Virus record (IMG/VR): IMGVR_UViG_3300032235_000911
Coordinates: 31,645-95,644 of that record
Direction: 5' to 3' (one strand)
Length of the DNA stretch: 64,000 bases
Origin: a virus
Each line of letters begins with the position of its first letter. Positions within the stretch are counted from its first letter, which is position 1. The notes under the pieces are model-generated. The model ran no database searches. It was given only the letters and a program-made list of their open reading frames with translations, and was not told where the DNA came from. Made by a program: the position numbers and the translations under genes. Below are positions 52,391 through 58,680 of the stretch, piece by piece.

Positions 52391-53109
52391 CCAGAGTGTC
52401 TATTTCCTTTTTTAATATTATCTACAGCCGATAGCGGTTGAAGGTTATCCAACCCCCAGCAGAGGCGAAAGGCATCATCTGCTGGGGTTTCATATGCAAA
52501 CCAAGACTTTGGCTTTATATGGTCAACGTGCCAATATGTCCCATAGTTATCCCAAGTCATACCCTCCTTTAATAAAGGCTCAAGATGGGCAACCAGTTGT
52601 TCAAGACTATAGCCGACAAGTTCTTCCCAAGAGCGACCGCCTTTACTTTCCTTGAGAGATTTCCACAGCGCAGTCCCGATAGCATGATCTAGTTTGCTCT
52701 GAGGATTGTTCTTTCTTTTTTCCCTTGAATGTTTTTGTGCCTCTGCAAGCCGCCCAGACTCTTTGTATTTCTGGTTTGCCTTTGCTAACGCTCCACTCTC
52801 TTTATATTTTTTCAAGTATTCTTTTCGTTTTTCTTTGTATTCAGAGGTTTGCGCTCTAGCTTTCCTTTTTTCTTTATATCCCTCAGTTTGATAATATGTT
52901 TTACCATACTCCCTCTTTTGCTCTTTGTAATGTAGTGCCGCCTCTCTTATCTTTTTTTGTTCTTTATAGTGCAATGTCTGCCTTTGCGCTTTAAGCTTTT
53001 GTTTAATACATTCTTTGCATAATGTGCTCAGCCCGTCCGACTTATTCTGGTCTTTATAATATTCATTAGCGTTCTTGTCCGCCTTGCATTTATTGCATAT
53101 TTTGTTCAT
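52387..53109 (-). CDS. HNH homing endonuclease with repetitive basic linker
   Basis: 240 aa. N-terminal zinc ribbon (KICNKCKADKNANEYYKDQN...LCKECI), then a long Lys/Glu-rich linker with repeated YKEKRK/YKESG units (residues ~45-135), then an HNH-like core: HVDHIKPKSWFAYETPADDA and LCWGLDNLQPLSAVDNIKKG. It is leftward among rightward genes. It separates the intact 52202 gene from the 5'-truncated copy at 53183, so the insertion probably removed that copy's start. SD AAAGGGA. Confidence 0.8.
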   Translation of the reverse strand: MNKICNKCKADKNANEYYKDQNKSDGLSTLCKECIKQKLKAQRQTLHYKEQKKIREAALHYKEQKREYGKTYYQTEGYKEKRKARAQTSEYKEKRKEYLKKYKESGALAKANQKYKESGRLAEAQKHSREKRKNNPQSKLDHAIGTALWKSLKESKGGRSWEELVGYSLEQLVAHLEPLLKEGMTWDNYGTYWHVDHIKPKSWFAYETPADDAFRLCWGLDNLQPLSAVDNIKKGNRHSG

Positions 53110-53182
53110 ATTGTTCCCTTTGCGGAATGCCGCGTGTATCGTTCATTATAACTAGTTTCTTTATTTGTTTAAACCATATTTA

Positions 53183-53320
53183 TTTGACGCCCGTGGTATC
53201 CCGCTTGCCCGTGTGTGTATGGAATGCATCAACGTGAAGCTGGCAAAGTATCGGCCCGAAGTGTTGACCAACAGTAACTATGACTTGATGGATTGTCCCC
53301 TTGATGAGGATAGGTGGTAA
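53183..53320 (+). pseudogene. 5'-truncated copy of the 52202-52390 gene
   Basis: The frame reads FDARGIPLARVCMECINVKL followed by AKYRPEV, matching DSRGIETARVCDECIDAKR and AKYRPG of the 62-aa protein. No start codon or SD is present, and sequence upstream belongs to the HNH insertion. The frame ends with TAA 1 nt before the next ATG. Confidence 0.65.
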
Positions 53321-53321
53321 C

Positions 53322-53594
53322 ATGAGCAATGATATCATTGATGTCCCATTCGTCAACCTAACCGAGAAGCGCATCAAGTGGGCAGGGTTGCGGGTTACTC
53401 TACCGTTCGTCGCGTTCCTGTTTGGGTTCCTTATCATCCCCGTCGCTGCGACCTGTATGGGGGAAGCGCCGCAACTCATGACTGATATCTATGACCGTGG
53501 GGCTTTTATCTGTGGGGTATTCAGCGTGCTGGGTCTTGCCTTTGCTCTTGGTACATATATATTCGCCCTGTGGTATAGCAGCCGCTACGAATAA
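53322..53594 (+). CDS. Membrane protein with two to three helices, 90 aa
   Basis: Hydrophobic segments WAGLRVTLPFVAFLFGFLII (about 20-40) and GVFSVLGLAFALGTYIFALW (about 65-85) indicate two membrane helices joined by a periplasm-sized loop. The ATG at 53322 follows AGGTGG. It may have been translationally coupled to the now-truncated gene before it. No family recognised. Confidence 0.6.
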   Translation: MSNDIIDVPFVNLTEKRIKWAGLRVTLPFVAFLFGFLIIPVAATCMGEAPQLMTDIYDRGAFICGVFSVLGLAFALGTYIFALWYSSRYE

Positions 53595-53600
53595 TGATAG

Positions 53601-53640
53601 CCCCGCCCTGCCAATATGGGGGGCAAAGGGGGCCGGCCCC
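53601..53640. repeat. Boundary element, copy 2: hairpin plus GGGGCCGGCCCC
   Basis: CCCCGCCC...GGGGGGC hairpin after the stop at 53594, running into the 12-bp palindrome at 53629-53640. The -35 of the next unit starts 23 bp after the palindrome. Confidence 0.85.
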
Positions 53641-53662
53641 TGCTGACCACTGAAAAAAGAAG

Positions 53663-53729
53663 TTGCCCATCCTGCCCCACCCCTGTATAAAGACACCATC
53701 AGCGGCACGGAGCCGCAGGGAGAAGAAGG
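53663..53729 (+). promoter_or_regulatory. Promoter, 5'-terminal hairpin and SD of the 53730 gene
   Basis: TTGCCC, 17-nt spacer, TATAAA. Stem GCGGC/GCCGC with loop ACGGA at 53702-53716; 13 nt to the ATG, containing AGGGAG. Confidence 0.82.
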
Positions 53730-53816
53730 ATGCACAAGCCCAGCAAGTTGACCTTGACAGACATTCTCGGCTGCACTATGTTTATGGCGTTCTTCATCTC
53801 GCTGCTTTTCCTCTAG
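53730..53816 (+). CDS. 28-aa single-helix membrane microprotein
   Basis: Short polar start (MHKPSKLTLTDILG) followed by a membrane helix (CTMFMAFFISLLFL). It has a strong promoter and SD of its own and heads four tiny ORFs in a row. Function unknown. Confidence 0.6.
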   Translation: MHKPSKLTLTDILGCTMFMAFFISLLFL

Positions 53817-53824
53817 GAGTCACC

Positions 53825-53896
53825 ATGCGCCGGTCCACGTTCCTCTCCATTCTTTATGTCACCCTCGTTGTCGGCGGTGCCTACCTTTTCACCTAA
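53825..53896 (+). CDS. 23-aa hydrophobic microprotein
   Basis: AGGAG lies 5 nt before the ATG. After MRRSTF the chain is a single membrane helix ending GGAYLFT. It lies 8 nt after the previous stop. Confidence 0.5.
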   Translation: MRRSTFLSILYVTLVVGGAYLFT

Positions 53897-53914
53897 TACC
53901 CGAAAGGAACTCCC

Positions 53915-53989
53915 ATGTTTCCCTACGCAATGGCAGCAGTTTGGGTCGTTACCGCAATCTTCAGCCTTTCACAGAATGGAGCAGAGTAA
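53915..53989 (+). CDS. 24-aa hydrophobic microprotein
   Basis: AAAGGA lies 5-6 nt before the ATG; sequence MFPYAMAAVWVVTAIFSLSQ plus NGAE. Its stop overlaps the next ATG (TAATG). Confidence 0.5.
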   Translation: MFPYAMAAVWVVTAIFSLSQNGAE

Positions 53990-54102
53990 TGATTCGCTCA
54001 ATCAAGCGATTCTTTGGCATCCCGCCTAATGTGTACGACCTTCCCTATCAGCAGCGCGTCTATATTGTCGCGCTTTCAACCGCAGTTCAGCGCATTAAAT
54101 AG
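53989..54102 (+). CDS. 37-aa small protein
   Basis: GGAG lies 7 nt before the ATG inside the previous gene's end. It starts MIRSIKRFFGIPPNVYDLPY and is basic and amphipathic. Fourth gene of the microprotein operon. Confidence 0.5.
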   Translation: MIRSIKRFFGIPPNVYDLPYQQRVYIVALSTAVQRIK

Positions 54103-54138
54103 GTTCTTTATATTTATTGCCTTTTATTATATTTTCTT

Positions 54139-54206
54139 TTGCCTCTGCCGCCTAATACTGGCATAACCACCCTGCCTCAATCACGAGGCTACGAAAGGGT
54201 CCGCTA
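54139..54206 (+). promoter_or_regulatory. Promoter, 5' hairpin and SD of the 54207 gene
   Basis: TTGCCT, 17-nt spacer, CATAAC. Stem GCCTC/GAGGC with a 6-nt loop at 54174-54189; GAAAGGG before the ATG. No palindrome upstream. Confidence 0.75.
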
Positions 54207-54431
54207 ATGGGTAAAAAGAAGCAGGAGATTGCCCCTGTTCATCAACGAATCTTGAATCTTTACAAGGCTTTTACCCTTGTCAATGGTTATCAGCCCTCAT
54301 ATGTTCAAGTTGGGCAAGTTCTGAACATCAGCGGCGCGGCTGTTGGCAACCATATTCGGCAGATGGAACGGGCTGGTCTCGTTCGTCGTCCGCCGGAGAA
54401 GTGGGGCCGAGGTCTGACCCTCCTTCGTTAG
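54207..54431 (+). CDS. Winged-helix DNA-binding protein, LexA N-terminal-domain type
   Basis: 74 aa. HQRILNLYKAFTLVNGYQPS and VGQVLNISGAAVGNHIRQME then RAGLVRRPPEKWGRGLTLL follow the LexA/MarR-like winged helix order: helix 1, P-containing turn, recognition helix, wing. There is no peptidase domain. It may bind SOS-box-like sites or the phage's own operators. It is the sole gene of its unit. Confidence 0.7.
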   Translation: MGKKKQEIAPVHQRILNLYKAFTLVNGYQPSYVQVGQVLNISGAAVGNHIRQMERAGLVRRPPEKWGRGLTLLR

Positions 54432-54438
54432 AGTAAGT

Positions 54439-54477
54439 CCCCGCCCAGCCTTTTTGGTGGGCAAACGGGGCCGGCCC
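54439..54477. repeat. Boundary element, copy 3
   Basis: CCCCGCCCAGCC-TTTTT-GGTGGGC..CGGGG hairpin after the stop at 54431, merging with GGGGCCGGCCC at 54467-54477. The flanks TTTTTGGTGG and CCACCAAAAA are also inverted repeats around the palindrome. -35 starts 24 bp downstream. Confidence 0.88.
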
Positions 54478-54500
54478 TGCTCAACCACCAAAAATAAAAG

Positions 54501-54569
54501 TTGCACGCTGCCCGTCAATCGGGGTATAAAGTCTTTCATACGGTGGATGGACCGCCGAGGAGACTGCCG
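54501..54569 (+). promoter_or_regulatory. Promoter, 5'-terminal hairpin and SD of the 54570 gene
   Basis: TTGCAC, 18-nt spacer, TATAAA, with an AAAAATAAAAG tract before the -35. Stem CGGTGG/CCGCCG, loop ATGGA (54541-54557); 12 nt to the ATG with GGAG. Confidence 0.85.
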
Positions 54570-54773
54570 ATGAGCGACAAGAAGTTGATTCCTAACCATT
54601 CAATGATTGACTATCGGCGTGGCGAGTATGCCGATGCTGTCACGCGTCTCCTCACAAATCTCGAATACGATAACAATCGTAAGAACCTTCCTCCCTACCT
54701 TCTCGAGATTGTAGATGATGCACTCGCAAAGCGTAAAGCGTGGATGAACGAGCCGCTCTATCGTGAGGGGTAA
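54570..54773 (+). CDS. Small hypothetical protein, 67 aa
   Basis: Charged, probably helical: SMIDYRRGEYADAVTRLLTN and YLLEIVDDALAKRKAWMNEP. No domain recognised. GGAG lies 7 nt before the ATG. The next promoter begins 7 nt after its stop. Confidence 0.6.
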   Translation: MSDKKLIPNHSMIDYRRGEYADAVTRLLTNLEYDNNRKNLPPYLLEIVDDALAKRKAWMNEPLYREG

Positions 54774-54780
54774 ATAAAAG

Positions 54781-54844
54781 TTGCACGCTGGCAGGAAGTG
54801 TGAGATAACGCCTCTGCCCGATGGACGGGCAACGGAGACAGACG
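54781..54844 (+). promoter_or_regulatory. Promoter, 5'-terminal hairpin and SD of the 54845 gene
   Basis: TTGCAC, 17-nt spacer, GATAAC. Stem GCCCG/CGGGC with loop ATGGA (54816-54830); then AACGGAGAC, 14 nt to the ATG. No palindrome upstream, but the AAATAAAAG tract is kept. Confidence 0.82.
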
Positions 54845-55099
54845 ATGGAAACGCCCAGCCGCCCCAATGCTCACATTCTTGACCTTTCAAACACGCTTGC
54901 CAACTGCCGTCCCATTGTTTCGCGTGATTGGCGGATTGTCAACGGTAAGGTCCACCTCATTACGGTTGTTCGCGATGGTCGCCCAGGCGTAGGAGCCTAT
55001 GAGGCAATCATCGTGAATGAAACGCAGTCCTGCCAGACTTGGGGAAAGAACGCTCGCACCCTGCTCGCCGCTGCCAAGCGTCGCGCTGGCACCCTGTAA
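54845..55099 (+). CDS. Small hypothetical protein, 84 aa
   Basis: A beta-strand-rich middle (DWRIVNGKVHLITVVRDGRP, YEAIIVNETQSC) and a basic helical end (ARTLLAAAKRRAG). No known family. Single-gene unit. The upstream in-frame ATG at 54821 lies in the hairpin loop and is rejected. Confidence 0.6.
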   Translation: METPSRPNAHILDLSNTLANCRPIVSRDWRIVNGKVHLITVVRDGRPGVGAYEAIIVNETQSCQTWGKNARTLLAAAKRRAGTL

Positions 55100-55106
55100 A
55101 ATGTGC

Positions 55107-55172
55107 TTGCATCCCGTTAAGCAGTCTGCTAAATAGTCTCAACATGCTGCATGGAGCAGCAGGAGAACGTCA
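55107..55172 (+). promoter_or_regulatory. Promoter, 5'-terminal hairpin and SD of the 55173 gene
   Basis: TTGCAT, 17-nt spacer, TAAATA. Stem TGCTGC/GCAGCA with loop ATGGA (55145-55161); AGGAG, 11 nt from stem to ATG. Confidence 0.82.
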
Positions 55173-55481
55173 ATGACCGTCGAGAGCAACAAGTTTTTTG
55201 CCCCTGTCAACTGCGCGATTATCAAGGATGGGGACGGTACAAAGCGTCACGCTGAGTTCGTCTATGCAAAGGACATTCCGACTGAGTTCCTGCCCGATGG
55301 TCTGAACAGTCTTGAACTGGAGAACAAGCGGCACCCGTGGAATGTGAATGGTCTGGCGTGGGATATGAGCGTCAATGCTTGGCGCAATATGAAGAACGCC
55401 GAGAATGTCAAGTCCTCGCTTGAACTGTTCACCTATTACAACCTGCCTGACAAGATGTATTCCTGCTGGCGGGAGGGGTAA
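55173..55481 (+). CDS. Hypothetical protein, 102 aa
   Basis: Mixed alpha/beta: FFAPVNCAIIKDGDGTKRHA, FVYAKDIPTEFLPDGLNSLE, and an aromatic end (LAWDMSVNAWRNMK, MYSCWREG). No domain recognised. It is followed 3 nt later by a LexA-like gene in the same unit. Confidence 0.6.
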   Translation: MTVESNKFFAPVNCAIIKDGDGTKRHAEFVYAKDIPTEFLPDGLNSLELENKRHPWNVNGLAWDMSVNAWRNMKNAENVKSSLELFTYYNLPDKMYSCWREG

Positions 55482-55484
55482 CAT

Positions 55485-55694
55485 ATGAGCAAACTGACGG
55501 CAAGGCAGAACGAAACCCTCCAAGTTATCAAAGCACATATCAAAAAGAATGGTTATCCTCCGACCATTCGTGAGATTGGTGCGGCGATGGGTATTGTTTC
55601 GCCCAATGGGGTTGCTGAACACTTGGACCACTTGGAAGGCAAGGGCTACATATCCCGCAATCATAGAATATCACGAGCAATCGTCGTACTATGA
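55485..55694 (+). CDS. LexA-type DNA-binding domain protein without protease
   Basis: 69 aa that parallel the LexA N-terminal domain almost end to end: LTARQNETLQVIKAHIKKNG, YPPTIREIGAAMGI, SPNGVAEHLDHLEGKGYI, SRAIVVL. E. coli LexA reads LTARQQEVFDLIRDHI..GMPPTRAEIA..SPNAAEEHLKALARKG. The cleavable C-terminal domain is absent, so it would be a non-inducible repressor of SOS-type genes or of phage operators. SD GGAGGGG. Confidence 0.85.
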   Translation: MSKLTARQNETLQVIKAHIKKNGYPPTIREIGAAMGIVSPNGVAEHLDHLEGKGYISRNHRISRAIVVL

Positions 55695-55700
55695 TTGAAA

Positions 55701-55740
55701 CCCCGCCCCGCCTTTTTGGGGGGCAAAGGGGGCCGGCCCC
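55701..55740. repeat. Boundary element, copy 4
   Basis: CCCCGCCCCGCC-TTTTT-GGGGGGC hairpin 6 nt after the stop, then GGGGCCGGCCCC at 55729-55740. -35 starts 23 bp downstream. Confidence 0.88.
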
Positions 55741-55762
55741 TGCCAGCCACTGAATATTTTAT

Positions 55763-55828
55763 TTGTCACCGGCACGGACTCCCGCTATAACGGTTTCACG
55801 GTCGATGAACGACCGATGGAGACAGAAG
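55763..55828 (+). promoter_or_regulatory. Promoter, 5'-terminal hairpin and SD of the 55829 gene
   Basis: TTGTCA, 17-nt spacer, TATAAC. Stem CGGTCG/CGACCG with loop ATGAA (55799-55815), then ATGGAGAC; 13 nt to the ATG. Confidence 0.82.
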
Positions 55829-56146
55829 ATGCCGAAGTTGACCAGCAACCGCGCCGCCGCTGCACTCACCCACGGTCGCAAGTTCAGCAGCAAGAACACG
55901 AAGGTCGATTCATCCGGCCTTTACCTCTTCGGCAATCATATTGCCCGCGACGCTGGTGAGGGCCATGTTGCAATCACCAACCGTGGGCATTTCACCCTTA
56001 CCACGAAGGACCGGCTGAACGCCATTCCTAATGTTTCAATCTATCAGAAGAACTATCAATGGTTCTTGAATGATAAGGCGTGGGACGGTGAGTGGGTTAT
56101 TGTTGCGCCCGATGGTACGTGGGCACCCGAAGTCAAGATTTGGTAA
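55829..56146 (+). CDS. Hypothetical protein, 105 aa
   Basis: Basic N-terminus (RAAAALTHGRKFSSKNTKVD) and beta-rich rest (GHVAITNRGHFTLTTKDRLN, WFLNDKAWDGEWVIVAPDG). No family recognised. Single-gene unit ending at a convergent boundary. Confidence 0.6.
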   Translation: MPKLTSNRAAAALTHGRKFSSKNTKVDSSGLYLFGNHIARDAGEGHVAITNRGHFTLTTKDRLNAIPNVSIYQKNYQWFLNDKAWDGEWVIVAPDGTWAPEVKIW

Positions 56147-56155
56147 TAGAGTAAA

Positions 56156-56199
56156 CCCCGCCCCCACCGATATTTGGTGGGCAAGCGGGGCCGGCCCCT
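56156..56199. repeat. Boundary element, copy 5 (convergent site)
   Basis: CCCCGC-CCCACC-GATATTT-GGTGGG-caa-GCGGGG hairpin followed by the palindrome at 56188-56199. It lies between a rightward gene end (56146) and a leftward gene end (56232), with no promoter next to it; here only a transcript-end role is possible. Confidence 0.85.
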
Positions 56200-56231
56200 T
56201 CTGACCCCTACTTTTGGGGTCGGGCTACATT

Positions 56232-56300
56232 CTATCGCCAGTTTAGAATGATACCGGCACCGGCAACAAATGCAGCAAAGAATGACATAACAAGTGGCAT
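56232..56300 (-). CDS. 22-aa hydrophobic microprotein
   Basis: AGGAG lies 5 nt before the ATG at 56300. The chain MPLVMSFFAAFVAGAGIILN plus WR is a single membrane helix. Last gene of a leftward microprotein unit. Confidence 0.5.
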   Translation of the reverse strand: MPLVMSFFAAFVAGAGIILNWR

Positions 56301-56308
56301 CAAATCTC

Positions 56309-56389
56309 CTATCGACAGAGGAATCGTACAACCCCCACCGTCGTCACAAGCACAGTGGGGAGGAACGCACCAACAAGGAAATAAATCAT
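56309..56389 (-). CDS. 26-aa hydrophobic microprotein
   Basis: GGTGGAG lies about 10 nt before the ATG at 56389. The chain MIYFLVGAFLPTVLVTTVGV with VVRFLCR is a single membrane helix with a basic end. It is 8 nt upstream of the next microprotein start. Confidence 0.45.
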   Translation of the reverse strand: MIYFLVGAFLPTVLVTTVGVVRFLCR

Positions 56390-56472
56390 TAGTGCAGGAC
56401 TCCACCGTTATTGCGGTATTCTTCAAGGCTGATGATATCTGCTTCCGTTGCCGGTCGGGGAGGCGGTTCGGA

Positions 56473-56703
56473 CTACAAGCCAGCAGCAAGAAGCGTTTCA
56501 TGAACGAACTGGGTAAGAATACCCGTCAGCGTTGCAACATCATTCATACAGGCAGCGGCAAACCCGTCCTTCTGGACCTGCTCAATGTCGCCAGCGTTAA
56601 CAGCGGTGTAATCGTCCACAACCTCTGCAACCCGCTCCGAGAACTGGGTAAGGTGGCCAAGCAGCGTCATCTGGACTTCTTCCTTTGTCAACTTGTCACT
56701 CAT
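56473..56703 (-). CDS. Small acidic helical protein, 76 aa
   Basis: It starts MSDKLTKEEVQMTLLGHLTQ and is helical throughout (AEVVDDYTAVNAGDIEQVQK, LTGILTQFVHETLLAAGL). GGAG lies 6 nt before the ATG at 56703, 1 nt after the preceding stop. No family recognised. An upstream in-frame ATG at 56724 lies in the microprotein gene and has no SD. Confidence 0.6.
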   Translation of the reverse strand: MSDKLTKEEVQMTLLGHLTQFSERVAEVVDDYTAVNAGDIEQVQKDGFAAACMNDVATLTGILTQFVHETLLAAGL

Positions 56704-56704
56704 G

Positions 56705-56788
56705 TTACTCTCCGATGCTGGCAAGTGCCAGCGTTGAAATGAACCCTACCACAAGGAAGGTGAGACTGTCAAACACGAACTGCACCAC
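56705..56788 (-). CDS. 27-aa membrane microprotein, GTG start
   Basis: GGAGG lies 6 nt before a GTG at 56788. The chain reads VVQFVFDSLTFLVVGFISTL then ALASIGE: one membrane helix. It is the first gene of this leftward unit. Confidence 0.5.
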   Translation of the reverse strand: MVQFVFDSLTFLVVGFISTLALASIGE

Positions 56789-56810
56789 CTCTTGCCTCCT
56801 GAGTGAGCGT

Positions 56811-56839
56811 AACTTACAGCATCCCCATGCCCCTGCCAA
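56811..56839 (-). promoter_or_regulatory. Sigma70-like promoter of the leftward 56232-56788 unit
   Basis: Minus-strand TTGGCA, 17-nt spacer, TAAGTT; the palindrome at 56862 lies 22 bp upstream of the -35 in the same relative orientation as on the plus strand. Confidence 0.65.
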
Positions 56840-56861
56840 CTGTTTTTTTTGGTGGTTGACG

Positions 56862-56873
56862 GGGGCCGGCCCC
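56862..56873. repeat. Boundary palindrome, copy 6
   Basis: GGGGCCGGCCCC between the leftward gene ending at 56912 and the next leftward promoter. Flanked by CCACC and an A-tract on the promoter side. Confidence 0.88.
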
Positions 56874-56911
56874 TCTGCCCCCCTACTTCTGGGCGGGCGT
56901 CGGGACTAGGT

Positions 56912-57589
56912 CTATCCGAAGAACTTTTCCTGCGCCGTCGTCAGATTCCGGCCACCGTGATACACCAGCCCGATTGCGATATCGCCTTCAATGGCGGGGA
57001 TATCATTCACATTGCCGTCAATGTAGAACGCCGCCTGTCGGGCCTCATCATTCGAGAATATGCGCGAATGGGGCTTGCCAAGGTTCACAAGGTTGTCGTA
57101 CTTACCGCCCAATGACTGCGTGATTCGCAGGTTCGCAGGGGCAACCGATAGGTCAAGGTGGAGACTCTTAGTGTATGCGTAGAAGATAACATCGGGGTAT
57201 GCACGGGCAACCTTGCACCATGCGTCAAGGTAGCTCTGGGAATAGAAGTCACCGGCATCATGCAACCGGACGACATTGTACGGCTTACGCTTGCGGGGTG
57301 TCTTGACAACCAGCGCGGCAAGGTCCGCGATGATAAGGTCCGCGAAGTCCGACCGCTGCGAAAGCGTCAGGTTGTGGTGACGCGCCGCGACAACATTCTT
57401 GAAACGATAGGTTCCCTGCTTTGCATAGCAGACACCGCGACAAGCCAGCGCGGCGGGGCAAGTGTTCATCTTCTCGCCGTTCATGGTAAAGTCTACATCG
57501 GCAGGAAGCCCGAAGCCGACGACGCGATACTCGCCGCCCGAAGTCTTCAACAGCTTTGCGTTGCCTTCCGTCCAAACCGCGTTCGCCAT
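56912..57589 (-). CDS. GP88-like protein (mycobacteriophage gene 88 family)
   Basis: 225 aa. The block CPAALACRGVCYAKQGTYRF with VVAARHHNL, then VVRLHDAGDFYSQSYLDAWC and FYAYTKSLHLDL, is the pattern of the actinophage GP88/DUF family. Clustered cysteines (C..C..CYA) could bind a metal or Fe-S cluster. Biochemical function is unknown to me. It has its own promoter with a 5' hairpin, as do other cassettes. Confidence 0.7.
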   Translation of the reverse strand: MANAVWTEGNAKLLKTSGGEYRVVGFGLPADVDFTMNGEKMNTCPAALACRGVCYAKQGTYRFKNVVAARHHNLTLSQRSDFADLIIADLAALVVKTPRKRKPYNVVRLHDAGDFYSQSYLDAWCKVARAYPDVIFYAYTKSLHLDLSVAPANLRITQSLGGKYDNLVNLGKPHSRIFSNDEARQAAFYIDGNVNDIPAIEGDIAIGLVYHGGRNLTTAQEKFFG

Positions 57590-57655
57590 CGTCGTTCTCC
57601 ATCGGTGTCCGTCACCGTGAAAAGACTTATCTCACAAGTCGGGGTGGGGTGGCAA
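57590..57655 (-). promoter_or_regulatory. Promoter, 5'-terminal hairpin and SD of the GP88-like gene
   Basis: Minus-strand TTGCCA, 18-nt spacer, GATAAG. Stem CGGTG/CACCG with loop ACGGA (57603-57617), then ATGGAGA; 13 nt to the ATG. Confidence 0.82.
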
Positions 57656-57677
57656 ACTTTTTTTTTGGGGGTTGATA

Positions 57678-57689
57678 GGGGCCGGCCCC
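57678..57689. repeat. Boundary palindrome, copy 7
   Basis: GGGGCCGGCCCC, 22 bp upstream of the leftward -35 at 57655. A GTGGGCAAGC hairpin half precedes it on the minus strand. Confidence 0.88.
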
Positions 57690-57735
57690 GCTTGCCCACT
57701 TTTTTTCGTGAGCAGGGGGCCGTTCTATTTATAGA

Positions 57736-58149
57736 CTAATCAAACTGCCGCTCATATTCCTCAATTGCAGCATCCTTTATGCTCTCCCATTCCTCTGCTG
57801 TGAACATTGAGGTATTGATAACAGCAGCGGGCTGGAGGCTATCATCAAGGAGGTGAATTTGAATGATATCAACATCGTGGCCTGGACCGTCAATGTAATC
57901 GTTGACAGCGGCATAGACACGAAAGAGGTCAGCATCACGTTCCCAATCAACAACAACATTGTGACTATCGGAAACATGGGGAAGAACGGCAGCAGGCATT
58001 TTTTTTCCTCGTGCAGCATACTTGTTTGTATGCTTGCGGTTATCGCGAAAGGTACCAGCCTTTGTAACGCCATTGATAATGACAACCATAAAAGGGTCAC
58101 GGCTCTTGACGGAGCGAGGGTTGACCTTTATGGACTTCACGTTACGCAC
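57736..58149 (-). CDS. Hypothetical protein, 137 aa
   Basis: Basic N-terminal third (NVKSIKVNPRSVKSRDPFMV), acidic C-terminus (AEEWESIKDAAIEEYERQFD). GTG at 58149 is preferred because AAAGG lies 8 nt upstream; a GTG at 58158 is too close to it. Last gene of the leftward five-gene unit starting at 59142. No family recognised. Confidence 0.6.
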   Translation of the reverse strand: MRNVKSIKVNPRSVKSRDPFMVVIINGVTKAGTFRDNRKHTNKYAARGKKMPAAVLPHVSDSHNVVVDWERDADLFRVYAAVNDYIDGPGHDVDIIQIHLLDDSLQPAAVINTSMFTAEEWESIKDAAIEEYERQFD

Positions 58150-58177
58150 GGCTGGCACCTTTCACATTTAGATGATA

Positions 58178-58405
58178 CTACGGAACAACAATCTTGGCAA
58201 TACGGAAACGGTTATTCTTGTTTGTATTGCGGAACTCGCGGCTGATGTCTCGGGCGACCTTGCGGGTACGCAGGACCAGCGGACCCTTTTCGTCCACAAT
58301 GGTCTGCCAAGTCGGGGAGGCACTACCCCCCTGCCCCTTCTCCTTCCGGCTAACCTGCACGGCCCACATCGTATTGTGCTTCGTCGTCTTGAACTTGTAC
58401 GGCAT
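58178..58405 (-). CDS. Small basic protein, 75 aa
   Basis: Very basic (KFKTTKHNTMWAVQVSRKEK, RTRKVARDISREFRNTNKNN, RFRIAKIVVP) and probably nucleic-acid binding. GGAGG lies 6 nt before the ATG. Third from last gene boundary shows a short gap to the 58426 stop. Function unknown. Confidence 0.6.
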   Translation of the reverse strand: MPYKFKTTKHNTMWAVQVSRKEKGQGGSASPTWQTIVDEKGPLVLRTRKVARDISREFRNTNKNNRFRIAKIVVP

Positions 58406-58425
58406 CTCTCTATCCTCCTGCCCCT

Positions 58426-58680
58426 CTATCGGGTGGGCGTCCGATTGTGAACGTGTGTGAACTCACCCACGGTCCAACCGTGGGCTTCAAGTGTCTCTTT
58501 GTATGCCACAGCAACGCTCTGCGCGTCAAGGGCAATCATTTCGTCCGTCCAACTATCTTCATTGTCTGGCAACTTGCTGGGGCGTGTCACCATTTCAAGG
58601 TCAAGTGCATAGCACACTTCACCAAATGAACTAACGCCAGCCGTTCTCTTGGAACTCAGAATCTCCCTCGTCGTCGGCAT
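58426..58680 (-). CDS. Hypothetical protein, 84 aa
   Basis: ATG at 58680 with AGAGGA 7 nt upstream, inside the upstream gene (50-nt overlap). Sequence MPTTREILSSKRTAGVSSFG then a helical KETLEAHGWTVGEFTHVHN end. No domain recognised. Confidence 0.55.
   Translation of the reverse strand: MPTTREILSSKRTAGVSSFGEVCYALDLEMVTRPSKLPDNEDSWTDEMIALDAQSVAVAYKETLEAHGWTVGEFTHVHNRTPTR

Noticed and set aside
54451-54490. TTTTTGGTGG...CCACCAAAAA around the palindrome as a bidirectional intrinsic terminator
   Set aside because: The T-run is on the 5' side and the A-run on the 3' side, so neither strand has U residues after the stem. It is not a standard rho-independent terminator; only the preceding GC hairpin might end transcripts.
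55170-55664. 164-codon leftward open frame
   Set aside because: Antisense to the 55173 gene and the LexA-like gene; the latter has clear homology on the plus strand.
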